This document shows positions 1 to 7,738 of a stretch of 64,000 nt of DNA, piece after piece. Positions within the stretch are counted from its first letter, which is position 1, and every line of letters starts with the position of its first letter. The notes below the pieces were generated by a model. It had not been told where the DNA came from and did no database searches. It was given only the letters and a program-made list of their open reading frames with translations. The translations under genes were made by a program, and so were the position numbers. This DNA comes from Streptococcus sp. S1 (GTDB taxonomy: Bacteria; Bacillota; Bacilli; Lactobacillales; Streptococcaceae): positions 523,001 through 587,000 of the forward strand of contig NZ_CP139418.1 in NCBI RefSeq assembly GCF_034137685.1, written 5' to 3'.

Positions 1-1
1 A

Positions 2-832
2 GGAGAAATTTGTGACCAGTATGCTCAGGAAGATGACCGTATTCGAGTGCTCCATCTTCAAAATGGGGGAATATCTTATGCCCGCAACAACGGTGTAAGA
101 GTGGCAACAGCTGATTGGATCATGCTTCTAGATTCAGATGATTATTATGATCGTAGAACTGTTGAATATTTAATGGGATTGAAAGACCAGTATAATGTTG
201 ACCTCGTATCGACCCCGGTCATTGAAGTCAGAAGTTATGAGGACAAAGATTTTTCAGGAGATCTAAATGAAAAGAGCGCTAGGAAATTAGACCGCCATAC
301 AGCTCTGATAGAAATGTTCTATGGTCACCACGTTGGGACTCATTCAGGAGGAAAACTCTACAAGAAAGAGATCTTACTCCAACATCCCTATCCAGAAGGA
401 ATGATTTATGAAGATTTGGCCATTGCCTATGAGCATATTGCAGCTTGTAAGGAGATTGCTGTAAGCAATCTTAATCTTTATAAATACTATCGAAGAGCGG
501 GTAGTACAGTCAATTCGAAGTATAGCGATCGGCTCTTGGATTTCTACAAGGCCATGGAATGGAACAGAGCCTATGTCGAGAGAGACTATCCTGATGATCC
601 GGAAATGAAAAAAGCGGTCAATGCCCGCTATGTCTTTAATGGCTTGCATGTGGTCCATGCTATGCTGGGTTCTCATATGTATGATCAGGTTAACAAAATT
701 CGCAAAGAGTATCGTCGCTATTGGAAAGATATTCTAATCAATTTACATATTACAAGAAAAAATAAACTCAAATACCTTCTTTTGCTCCTTTCTCCACATT
801 TGTATCAAAAGGTGAGAGCAAAACTAGGCTAG
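2..832 (+). CDS. Family 2 glycosyltransferase, 5' end outside window
   Basis: GT-A type glycosyltransferase, probably adding one sugar to a lipid-linked polysaccharide repeat unit at the cytoplasmic face of the membrane. The frame is open from base 2, so the N-terminus and nucleotide-sugar binding start lie outside the window. The GTG at 47 is internal, because the coding pattern continues upstream of it. The sequence shows the GT2 hallmark of an Asn-Gly-Gly-Ile-Ser segment followed by the DSDD metal-binding motif, with a TADWI lead-in. The C-terminal part is basic and ends in a hydrophobic stretch (KYLLLLLSPHLYQK) that may touch the membrane. It lies 57 bp upstream of tarI in the same direction, so it belongs to the polysaccharide operon. 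Donor and linkage cannot be told from sequence. Confidence 0.85.
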   Translation, partial: GEICDQYAQEDDRIRVLHLQNGGISYARNNGVRVATADWIMLLDSDDYYDRRTVEYLMGLKDQYNVDLVSTPVIEVRSYEDKDFSGDLNEKSARKLDRHTALIEMFYGHHVGTHSGGKLYKKEILLQHPYPEGMIYEDLAIAYEHIAACKEIAVSNLNLYKYYRRAGSTVNSKYSDRLLDFYKAMEWNRAYVERDYPDDPEMKKAVNARYVFNGLHVVHAMLGSHMYDQVNKIRKEYRRYWKDILINLHITRKNKLKYLLLLLSPHLYQKVRAKLG

Positions 833-889
833 ATTGCTAAATAGCCATGTTCTAGAGAAGGAAAAAGAGACAACATCAGGAGGTTTAGG

Positions 890-1597
890 ATGATTTATGC
901 AGGGATTTTAGCAGGAGGAACAGGCTCACGGATGGGGATTACGGATATGCCCAAACAATTTTTGGATTTGGGTGGACGTCCTATTTTAATCCACACGGTT
1001 GAGAAGTTCTTATTGGTCCATGAGATTCAAAAGATTGTATTGGGGATTCATCCGGACTGGGTGACCTATACGGAAGATCTGGTAGACAAGTACTTGTCTT
1101 CTTATAAGGACCGGATCTTGGTTGTAGAGGGAGGAAGTGACCGCAACTCTACCATCGAAAATATCATCCTGGCTATCGATGAGGTGCAGCCTTTGACAGA
1201 TGAGGACATTATCGTCACCCATGATTCGGTTCGTCCTTTTGTTAGCCTAAAAACTATCCAAGAAAACATTGAACTGGCCAAGAACCATGATGTTGTAGAT
1301 ACAGTGGTCGAAGCGACCGATACCATTGTTCAAAGCTTGGATAATACCTTTATCACGGATATCCCAGAGCGCCAATATCTCTATCAGGGTCAAACCCCTC
1401 AAACCTTCAAAATGAAAGACTTTCTTGCCTTGTATCATGATTTAAGTGACCAACAAAAAGAAGTCTTGACAGATGCCTGCAAGATCTTTGTCATCAATGG
1501 TAAAAAAGTTGCTCTTGCTAAAGGGGAATATTCCAATATTAAAATTACGACGATTACAGATTTGAAAATTGCACGCGGTATGATTGAGGACAATTAA
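890..1597 (+). CDS. tarI: D-ribitol-5-phosphate cytidylyltransferase
   Basis: Makes CDP-ribitol from CTP and ribitol-5-phosphate. This 235-aa protein has the IspD/TarI fold start AGILAGGTGSRMG, the nucleotide-binding glycine loop, followed by MPKQFLDLGGRPILIHT and, further on, the DSVRPF segment typical of the family. IspD (isoprenoid pathway) has the same motifs. I call TarI because the next gene, one base away, is a TarJ-type reductase, the standard partner. An RBS-like AGGAGG lies 6 bp upstream of the ATG. Inside this locus the likely role is to supply ribitol phosphate for a polysaccharide repeat unit. A role in teichoic acid is also possible. Confidence 0.85.
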   Translation: MIYAGILAGGTGSRMGITDMPKQFLDLGGRPILIHTVEKFLLVHEIQKIVLGIHPDWVTYTEDLVDKYLSSYKDRILVVEGGSDRNSTIENIILAIDEVQPLTDEDIIVTHDSVRPFVSLKTIQENIELAKNHDVVDTVVEATDTIVQSLDNTFITDIPERQYLYQGQTPQTFKMKDFLALYHDLSDQQKEVLTDACKIFVINGKKVALAKGEYSNIKITTITDLKIARGMIEDN

Positions 1598-1598
1598 T

Positions 1599-2624
1599 AT
1601 GTTGAACCAAATCTTTCAGCTGACCCAGCCGAAAAATATTACCATCAAATACCAAGAAGAAGACATGAGCCGTGGAGACAAGGTGTTAATACGCCCTTAT
1701 TACATGGCTATTTGTCATGCGGACCAACGTTACTATCAAGGGAAACGGGATCCTAAGGTGCTTAAAAAGAAATTACCCATGGCCCTGATCCATGAGTCGT
1801 CTGGTATCGTGGTAGCGGATCCTACGGGAACCTATCAACCAGGACAGATTGTGGCTATGGTTCCCAATCAACCTCCTCATCAAACAGAGGGTGTATTCTT
1901 TGAAAATTATTTGGAGGGGACGCACTTCTTGTCTAGTGGCTTTAATGGTTTTATGCAAGAAGTCGTTGCCTTGCCACTGGATCGTGTAGTGGCTTATCCA
2001 GAGGAAGTTCGGGGCCCTGTGACAGCCTTAGCGGAATTTAGTAGTGTTGCCATGCATGCCATTCATCGCTTTGATCTCATTGCCCATCAACGAAGAGAGT
2101 CTGTTTTGATTTTAGGAGATGGGAGTCTTTCATATGTGGTTGCGACTTCTTTGCACTATCTATACCCAGATTTGAAGATAACTGTAGTTGGGCGCAACAG
2201 TGATAAACTGCAATTGTTTAATTTCATTCATCAAGCAATTTTGACCAGCGAGTTGACAGACGACCAACGGTTTGATCACGCCTTTGAGTGTACTGGTGGC
2301 CAAGGAAGTGAACCAGCCATCAATGATATTATTGATCATATCAAGCCTCAAGGAACCGTGATGTTAATGGGGGTTAGTGATAACCGGGTCGCAGTTAATA
2401 CAAGAGATGTTCTTGAAAAGGGATTGACCTTTGTGGGGTCTTCTCGCTCAGGTCGTGAAGATTTCGAGCGGGCTGTAGAGATGCTGGCTAATCGTCGAGT
2501 CCAAAGTCGTTTGAAAAACATTATTCACGTTGATGGAGAAGTTCAAACCATTCCAGATATTCACCGAGCTTTTGCGACGGATTTGATCACACCGTTTAAA
2601 ACGGTCTTCAAGTGGGGATTGTAG
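1599..2624 (+). CDS. tarJ: Ribulose-5-phosphate reductase (CDP-ribitol pathway)
   Basis: Medium-chain alcohol dehydrogenase family enzyme that reduces D-ribulose-5-phosphate to ribitol-5-phosphate with NADPH, feeding TarI. The protein is 341 aa from the ATG at 1599. An upstream in-frame TTG at 1584 lies inside tarI and has no own RBS, so I reject it. The N-terminal zinc-type half includes CHADQRYY and the HESSG segment. The Rossmann half has ILGDGSLSYVVA as dinucleotide-binding loop and FECTGGQGS. Start and stop of tarI and tarJ nearly touch, which suggests translational coupling. It is followed after 6 bp by the flippase gene. Confidence 0.87.
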   Translation: MLNQIFQLTQPKNITIKYQEEDMSRGDKVLIRPYYMAICHADQRYYQGKRDPKVLKKKLPMALIHESSGIVVADPTGTYQPGQIVAMVPNQPPHQTEGVFFENYLEGTHFLSSGFNGFMQEVVALPLDRVVAYPEEVRGPVTALAEFSSVAMHAIHRFDLIAHQRRESVLILGDGSLSYVVATSLHYLYPDLKITVVGRNSDKLQLFNFIHQAILTSELTDDQRFDHAFECTGGQGSEPAINDIIDHIKPQGTVMLMGVSDNRVAVNTRDVLEKGLTFVGSSRSGREDFERAVEMLANRRVQSRLKNIIHVDGEVQTIPDIHRAFATDLITPFKTVFKWGL

Positions 2625-2630
2625 ACAGTC

Positions 2631-4049
2631 ATGAAAGTGTTAAAAAATTACGCCTATAATCTCTCCTACCAGTTGCTGGTGATTATCTTGCCGATTATCA
2701 CCACCCCTTATGTAACACGGGTTTTTAGCTCGAATGACTTGGGGACCTATGGCTATTTCAACTCCATCGTCACCTATTTTATCCTCTTGGCGACGCTAGG
2801 AGTGGCCAATTATGGAACCAAAGAGATCTCAGGACATCGGAAAGATATCCAGAAGAATTTCTGGGGGATTTATACCCTCCAGTTGGGGGCTACGATTTTA
2901 TCTCTTACCCTTTATGTTCTTTTGTGTCTCACCCTACCTTCCATGCAAAATCCTGTTGCTTATATCCTAGGACTTAGTTTGGTTTCTAAGGGACTCGACA
3001 TTTCTTGGCTCTTTCAGGGATTAGAAGATTTTCGCAAGATTACGGTTCGGAATATCACGGTCAAACTAGTTGGAGTCATCTCCATCTTCTTGTTTGTCAA
3101 ATCTGCCAATGATCTGTATCTCTATGTATTCTTACTGACCATCTTTGAGCTCTTAGGTCAGCTCAGTATGTGGCTACCTGCTCGGGAGTTCATTGGGAAA
3201 GCCCATTTTGATATGGCTTATGCACGGGTGCATTTGAAGCCGGTCATTCTGCTCTTTTTACCGCAGATTGCCATTTCCCTCTATGTCACCTTGGACCGAA
3301 CCATGCTGGGGGCTCTCGCCTCTACAAAGGATGTGGGGATTTATGACCAAGCCTTAAAACTGGTCAATATTTTGTTGACCTTGGTGACCTCACTGGGCAG
3401 TGTCATGTTGCCTCGGGTATCGAGTCTCTTATCCTCAGGAGACCACAAGGCGGTTAATAAGATGCACCAAATGTCCTTTTTGATTTATAATTTGGTCATT
3501 TTCCCCATTATTGCCGGCATGCTAATCGTCAATGATGACTTTGTTCAGTTCTTCCTAGGGAAGGACTTCCAGGATGCGCGTTATGCCATTGCCATCATGA
3601 TTTTTAGAATGTTCTTTATCGGATGGACCAATATCATGGGGATTCAAATTCTGATCCCTCATAATAAAAATAAAGAATTTATGATTTCGACTACTGTACC
3701 TGCCATTGTCAGTGTCGGATTGAACCTCATCTTCCTACCAAAACTGGGCTTTATTGGAGCTGCGATTGTCTCAGTGTTGACAGAAGCTTTGGTATGGGGG
3801 ATTCAACTCTACTATACCCGTCATTACCTCAAGGAAGTTCCAATTATCGGTGCGATGACAAAAATTATGTTCGCATCTGCTCTGATGTATGGCCTCTTGC
3901 AACTTGTAAAACCGTTTCTACATTTCACCCCTACCCTGAATGTACTCGTGTATGCGGTGCTTGGTGGGATCATTTATCTGATCGCTATCCTATCTCTGAG
4001 AGTGGTAGATGTGAAAGAATTAAAACAACAATTTTTAAATAAACAGTAG
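2631..4049 (+). CDS. wzx: Polysaccharide flippase, Wzx type
   Basis: Integral membrane protein of the MVF/PST superfamily that flips undecaprenyl-linked repeat units to the outer face. It has 472 aa and many hydrophobic segments spread along the length (about 12 to 14 membrane helices). Family-typical are the N-terminal NYAYNLSYQLLVIILPIITTP block and the DRTMLG motif in the middle. It starts 6 bp after tarJ, within the same transcription unit, and is followed by the polymerase gene after a 139-bp gap. The substrate is likely the ribitol- and Galf-containing unit suggested by the neighbours, which is inference. Confidence 0.9.
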   Translation: MKVLKNYAYNLSYQLLVIILPIITTPYVTRVFSSNDLGTYGYFNSIVTYFILLATLGVANYGTKEISGHRKDIQKNFWGIYTLQLGATILSLTLYVLLCLTLPSMQNPVAYILGLSLVSKGLDISWLFQGLEDFRKITVRNITVKLVGVISIFLFVKSANDLYLYVFLLTIFELLGQLSMWLPAREFIGKAHFDMAYARVHLKPVILLFLPQIAISLYVTLDRTMLGALASTKDVGIYDQALKLVNILLTLVTSLGSVMLPRVSSLLSSGDHKAVNKMHQMSFLIYNLVIFPIIAGMLIVNDDFVQFFLGKDFQDARYAIAIMIFRMFFIGWTNIMGIQILIPHNKNKEFMISTTVPAIVSVGLNLIFLPKLGFIGAAIVSVLTEALVWGIQLYYTRHYLKEVPIIGAMTKIMFASALMYGLLQLVKPFLHFTPTLNVLVYAVLGGIIYLIAILSLRVVDVKELKQQFLNKQ

Positions 4050-4067
4050 AGAGTAGAAAGGAAGGAT

Positions 4068-4079
4068 ATGAATTTTTAA
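4068..4079 (+). other. Strong ribosome binding site with a three-codon reading frame
   Basis: A good Shine-Dalgarno sequence (AAAGGAAGG, 4057-4065) is followed by ATG AAT TTT TAA and nothing else. It sits between the flippase and polymerase genes. Downstream, AGAATGC and GCATTCT (about 4100 and 4133) can close a stem. It may be the scar of a deleted or rearranged gene, or a minimal leader. No protein function is claimed. Confidence 0.35.
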
Positions 4080-4188
4080 GTAAACAAAATCTTTAGAAAA
4101 GAATGCTATAGCAGGGGTGTTCCCTAAGCAGGCATTCTAATCTAAACAGAATGAGCTTTTCTTTAAAAATTCTTTATCAGGTAATTTA

Positions 4189-5346
4189 ATGATAAAAATG
4201 AAATTTGACGATCTACTGGTTGGTTTTGTCGTCTCGATTGTGATCTTCTTTAATACAATATCCACTACGATGTTAAATAAGGGCTTTTTGCATGTTGGTG
4301 CGAGCTCTCTCTTAGTGGTTGTAGCTCTCTTATTGCTTCGTTTTTTTAATAAAATCTCGATTCCCTATCATTATCTAATCTTGTCTGCCATGTTATTGAT
4401 GGTAGCTGTTATGGTTTATTCCAAGACGGATAAGTTAAATTTCTTAGTTTATTCTCTCTTAATGGTTTTACTGGTTAATGCGGATAGGAAAGTCATTTTA
4501 AAGACGTATGTATTTGTTGCAGGTACGATTGTCCTTACAGTATTTTTATTGTCACTGTTAAAGGTAGTTCCAAACTTACAATATAGTCGGGGTGCTGTTA
4601 TCCGTAATTCATTTGGGTTTATCTATCCAACAGATTTCGCAGCCCATTGTTTCTACCTTTATGTTGCGATCTCCTATTTGCTAAAAGATCGGTATATTGG
4701 CTTACGATCCCTAAGTGGCGTGCTCTTAGCTTTATTTATTATGAAGTTCTGTGATGCTCGTATGAATGCGATCTCACTATTGGTCGCTGTCTTACTGTTT
4801 CTCTTCTTTTATTTCACAAAGGAGAAGAAGCTGAAGTTGTATCACTTGTTGCCCTATTCGGTCATCCTTTTTTCAACCGGAATGATCTATTTAACCTATC
4901 ATTTCTCTTGGTCATCTCCACTTTATGTCCAAATTAATCAATTCATCACTGGTCGGTTAGCCTTAGGTAAAAATGCTTTTAATTTATACCCTTTGAATTG
5001 GTTTGGAACAAGAGGGGTTCAGTTTATCGGATCCGGAGGAAGCACGGAGTCTGTCCTCAATTATAATTATGTCGATTCGTCTTATGTTCAGATGCTATTT
5101 ACATATGGTATCGTACCGGTTGCTTTATTAGTCGGTATTTATGTCATTGTTTCAAAATATGAATTCAAGAAGGGACGTTATTTATTTGTTGCAATTTTGT
5201 CCCTCATTGCGATTAACTGTATGATTGAAGCATTTTGGTTTGTACCGACTTATAACATCTTTATGTTCACACTCTTTGCAACAGAAGTTGTCAAGAAAAA
5301 GCCGGTCAATTCTCTCTCTTATAGTGAGGAAATTGGGGGAATTTGA
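4189..5346 (+). CDS. wzy: Polysaccharide polymerase, Wzy type
   Basis: Predicted polymerase that joins repeat units on the outer face of the membrane. The 385-aa protein is very hydrophobic, with about 10 to 12 helices, and has one larger polar loop at roughly residues 245-305 (between LYVQINQFITGRLALG and the YVDSSYVQMLF helix). That is the layout of O-antigen/capsule polymerases. Wzy proteins share little sequence, so the call rests on topology plus position between wzx and glf. The base composition is more AT-rich than that of its neighbours, as is common for repeat-unit-specific genes. No clear strong RBS is seen before the ATG. Confidence 0.8.
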   Translation: MIKMKFDDLLVGFVVSIVIFFNTISTTMLNKGFLHVGASSLLVVVALLLLRFFNKISIPYHYLILSAMLLMVAVMVYSKTDKLNFLVYSLLMVLLVNADRKVILKTYVFVAGTIVLTVFLLSLLKVVPNLQYSRGAVIRNSFGFIYPTDFAAHCFYLYVAISYLLKDRYIGLRSLSGVLLALFIMKFCDARMNAISLLVAVLLFLFFYFTKEKKLKLYHLLPYSVILFSTGMIYLTYHFSWSSPLYVQINQFITGRLALGKNAFNLYPLNWFGTRGVQFIGSGGSTESVLNYNYVDSSYVQMLFTYGIVPVALLVGIYVIVSKYEFKKGRYLFVAILSLIAINCMIEAFWFVPTYNIFMFTLFATEVVKKKPVNSLSYSEEIGGI

Positions 5347-5428
5347 AGGTCTAATCTATAGCTACGAGTCTAACGAAACGGCTAAGAGTTTAGATATATT
5401 TTAAAATAGAAAAATAATGGAGTCTACT

Positions 5429-6526
5429 ATGTACGATTATCTGATTGTTGGTGCTGGTTTGTCTGGAGCCATCTTCGCACATGAAGCTACAAAACGTGGT
5501 AAAAAAGTAAAAGTGATTGACAAGCGGGATCACATCGGTGGGAATATCTACTGTGAAGAGGTTGAAGGTATCAATGTTCACAAGTATGGTGCCCACATTT
5601 TCCATACGTCTAACAAAAAAGTGTGGGACTATGTCAACCAGTTCGCTGAATTCAACAACTATATCAACTCACCAGTAGCTAACTATAAGGGCAGTCTTTA
5701 CAATCTTCCCTTTAACATGAATACCTTCTACGCTATGTGGGGAACCAAGACTCCTCAAGAAGTCAAGGACAAGATTGCTGATCAAACGGCTGATATGAAA
5801 GATGTTGAGCCAAAAAACCTGGAAGAACAAGCCATCAAGTTGATCGGTCCAGATATCTATGAAAAATTGATCAAGGGCTATACAGAAAAACAATGGGGAC
5901 GTTCTGCAACAGACCTTCCACCATTTATCATCAAACGTCTCCCAGTTCGTTTGACCTTTGATAACAACTACTTTAATGACCGTTACCAAGGAATTCCAAT
6001 CGGTGGTTACAACGTCATCATTGAAAACATGCTGGGTGATGTAGAAGTAGAACTTGGGGTTGATTTCTTTGCCAATCGTGAAGAGCTTGAAGCTTCAGCT
6101 GATAAAGTTGTCTTTACAGGAATGATTGACCAGTACTTTGACTACAAACACGGTGAGTTGGAGTACCGTAGCCTGCGTTTTGAACACGAAGTCTTGGATG
6201 AGGAAAACCATCAAGGGAATGCGGTGGTCAACTACACAGAGCGTGAGATTTCTTATACTCGGATCATTGAGCACAAGCACTTCGAGTATGGTACACAACC
6301 TAAGACAGTTATCACACGTGAATACCCAGCTGATTGGAAACGTGGGGATGAACCATACTACCCAATCAATGATGAAAAGAACAACGCCATGTTTGCTAAG
6401 TACCAAGAAGAAGCAGCCAAAAATGATAAGGTTATCTTCTGTGGACGTTTGGCAGACTACAAATACTACGACATGCACGTGGTTATTGAGCGAGCTTTGG
6501 AAGTCGTAGCAAATGAGTTTGATTGA
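5429..6526 (+). CDS. glf: UDP-galactopyranose mutase
   Basis: FAD enzyme that converts UDP-Galp to UDP-Galf. The protein is 365 aa from ATG 5429, which has GGAG six bases upstream; the ATG at 5417 overlaps that GGAG and is rejected. The N-terminal FAD/NAD motif is DYLIVGAGLSGAIFAHEATK, with the acidic end of the second strand in VIDKRDHIGGN. Typical Glf segments follow: HKYGAHIFHTSN, EKLIKGYTEKQWG and the C-terminal FCGRLADYKYYDMHVVI. A Galf transferase candidate follows 15 bp downstream. Together they predict galactofuranose in the surface polysaccharide. Confidence 0.95.
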   Translation: MYDYLIVGAGLSGAIFAHEATKRGKKVKVIDKRDHIGGNIYCEEVEGINVHKYGAHIFHTSNKKVWDYVNQFAEFNNYINSPVANYKGSLYNLPFNMNTFYAMWGTKTPQEVKDKIADQTADMKDVEPKNLEEQAIKLIGPDIYEKLIKGYTEKQWGRSATDLPPFIIKRLPVRLTFDNNYFNDRYQGIPIGGYNVIIENMLGDVEVELGVDFFANREELEASADKVVFTGMIDQYFDYKHGELEYRSLRFEHEVLDEENHQGNAVVNYTEREISYTRIIEHKHFEYGTQPKTVITREYPADWKRGDEPYYPINDEKNNAMFAKYQEEAAKNDKVIFCGRLADYKYYDMHVVIERALEVVANEFD

Positions 6527-6541
6527 AAGAAACCATAATCT

Positions 6542-7594
6542 ATGAAATACTACTTAAAAGAAGAATTCCTGCATGATGTCAACGCAAAGAACGCGGGAAA
6601 TAAAGCACGCAATGACGTAGAAAGTATTGTGAAAGAAGAAGGCTATCATCCCTTGGTCCTTTCCGTCGACAATTGGTATCAGATGAGTACCCTTGCGGCT
6701 CAACGCCATAAGGCAAAAGCTTTTGGACAAGCCTTGGATCAACTAAAGCAAGGAGATGAGTTGTTGATCCAGTTTCCAATGCTTCACCATAGCTTTTTCT
6801 CCACCCATTTGGTCAAAAAAGCGCAAATAAGAGGGATTAAAGTCTATCTTTTGATTCATGACCTAGAAGTGCTTCGCCATGCCAACATGACTTCACTGCC
6901 TTTAAAACACAGAATTCGGATGTACCTTCAAGAAGCAAGTTTTCTCAAAGCAGCTGATGGGATCATCGCTCACAATCCAGTTATGAAATCTATCTTGGTG
7001 GATAAAGGGATAGCGGAAGATAAGATTGTTAGCCTTGGCATTTTCGACTATTTGATTCCAAATTTCCAAGAGAAGACTGGTCTAACTAAGAATCAGCCAA
7101 TTATTGTGGCTGGTAATTTGGCACAAGAAAAAGCTGGTTATCTCTATGCTCTTCCTGCAGAACCTGCCTATAATCTCTATGGTGTTGGTTTTGATGAGAG
7201 TAGAGCTTTAGAGAATGAAACTTACTTTGGTTCCTTTCTACCGGATAAGCTTCCTGCGGCCCTTGAGGGTGGTTTTGGACTTGTCTGGGATGGTGATAGT
7301 GCTGAAACCTGTAGTGGTGTCTTTGGCGAGTACCTTCGCTATAACAACTCTCATAAAGCATCACTGTACTTGGCCTCAGGATTCCCACTTGTGGTTTGGA
7401 AACAGTCAGCCTTGTCTCATTTTGTGCTTGAGAAGGGCTGTGGGATTGCAGTAGAGTCGCTCCATGATTTGAAGGAGACAATCGACAATCTTTCAGACGC
7501 TGATTACCAAACCTTGGTGGACAATGCCAAGCGTGTTGGTCAGGAAATCAGAGATGGTCACTACTTAAAGACAGCCTTAAAACATTTATCATAA
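6542..7594 (+). CDS. Sugar transferase, probable beta-1,6-galactofuranosyltransferase type
   Basis: A 350-aa GT-B-like protein of the streptococcal Gtf3/WbbI-like group. It starts MKYYLKEEFLHDVNAKNAGNKA, has the two-lobe pattern with LLIHDLEVLR and ADGIIAHNPVMKS in the first lobe, and a second lobe with GLVWDGDSAETCSG, NNSHKASLYLASGFPLVVW and a C-terminal EKGCGIAV segment. Proteins of this type next to glf transfer Galf in receptor polysaccharide loci of oral streptococci, which is the basis of the call. Other hexose donors are possible. It is the last gene of the polysaccharide operon and is followed at once by a terminator. Confidence 0.75.
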   Translation: MKYYLKEEFLHDVNAKNAGNKARNDVESIVKEEGYHPLVLSVDNWYQMSTLAAQRHKAKAFGQALDQLKQGDELLIQFPMLHHSFFSTHLVKKAQIRGIKVYLLIHDLEVLRHANMTSLPLKHRIRMYLQEASFLKAADGIIAHNPVMKSILVDKGIAEDKIVSLGIFDYLIPNFQEKTGLTKNQPIIVAGNLAQEKAGYLYALPAEPAYNLYGVGFDESRALENETYFGSFLPDKLPAALEGGFGLVWDGDSAETCSGVFGEYLRYNNSHKASLYLASGFPLVVWKQSALSHFVLEKGCGIAVESLHDLKETIDNLSDADYQTLVDNAKRVGQEIRDGHYLKTALKHLS

Positions 7595-7600
7595 GATCAA

Positions 7601-7625
7601 AAGAAGTCAGACGGACTTCTTTTTT
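7601..7625 (+). terminator. Terminator of the polysaccharide operon
   Basis: Inverted repeat AAGAAGTC / GACTTCTT with a 5-nt loop and a T tract, 6 bp after the last glycosyltransferase gene. Confidence 0.9.
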
Positions 7626-7673
7626 AGTTTTTCAAAAAAATATCACTAATTTTAAAAAATTACCTTATGAAAC

Positions 7674-7702
7674 TTTTCATCGCTGAAACCGTGTGGTAAA
7701 AT
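7674..7702 (+). promoter_or_regulatory. Promoter of the GH25-C39 hydrolase gene
   Basis: TTTTCA and TAAAAT separated by 17 bp. Downstream the leader has GTATAAA twice and AGGGAAGTT before the ATG. The paralogue at 11357 shares GTATAAA and AGGGAAGTT in its leader. Confidence 0.5.
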
Positions 7703-7738
7703 GATTAACGTATAAAATTTGTATAAAGGGAAGTTTAT

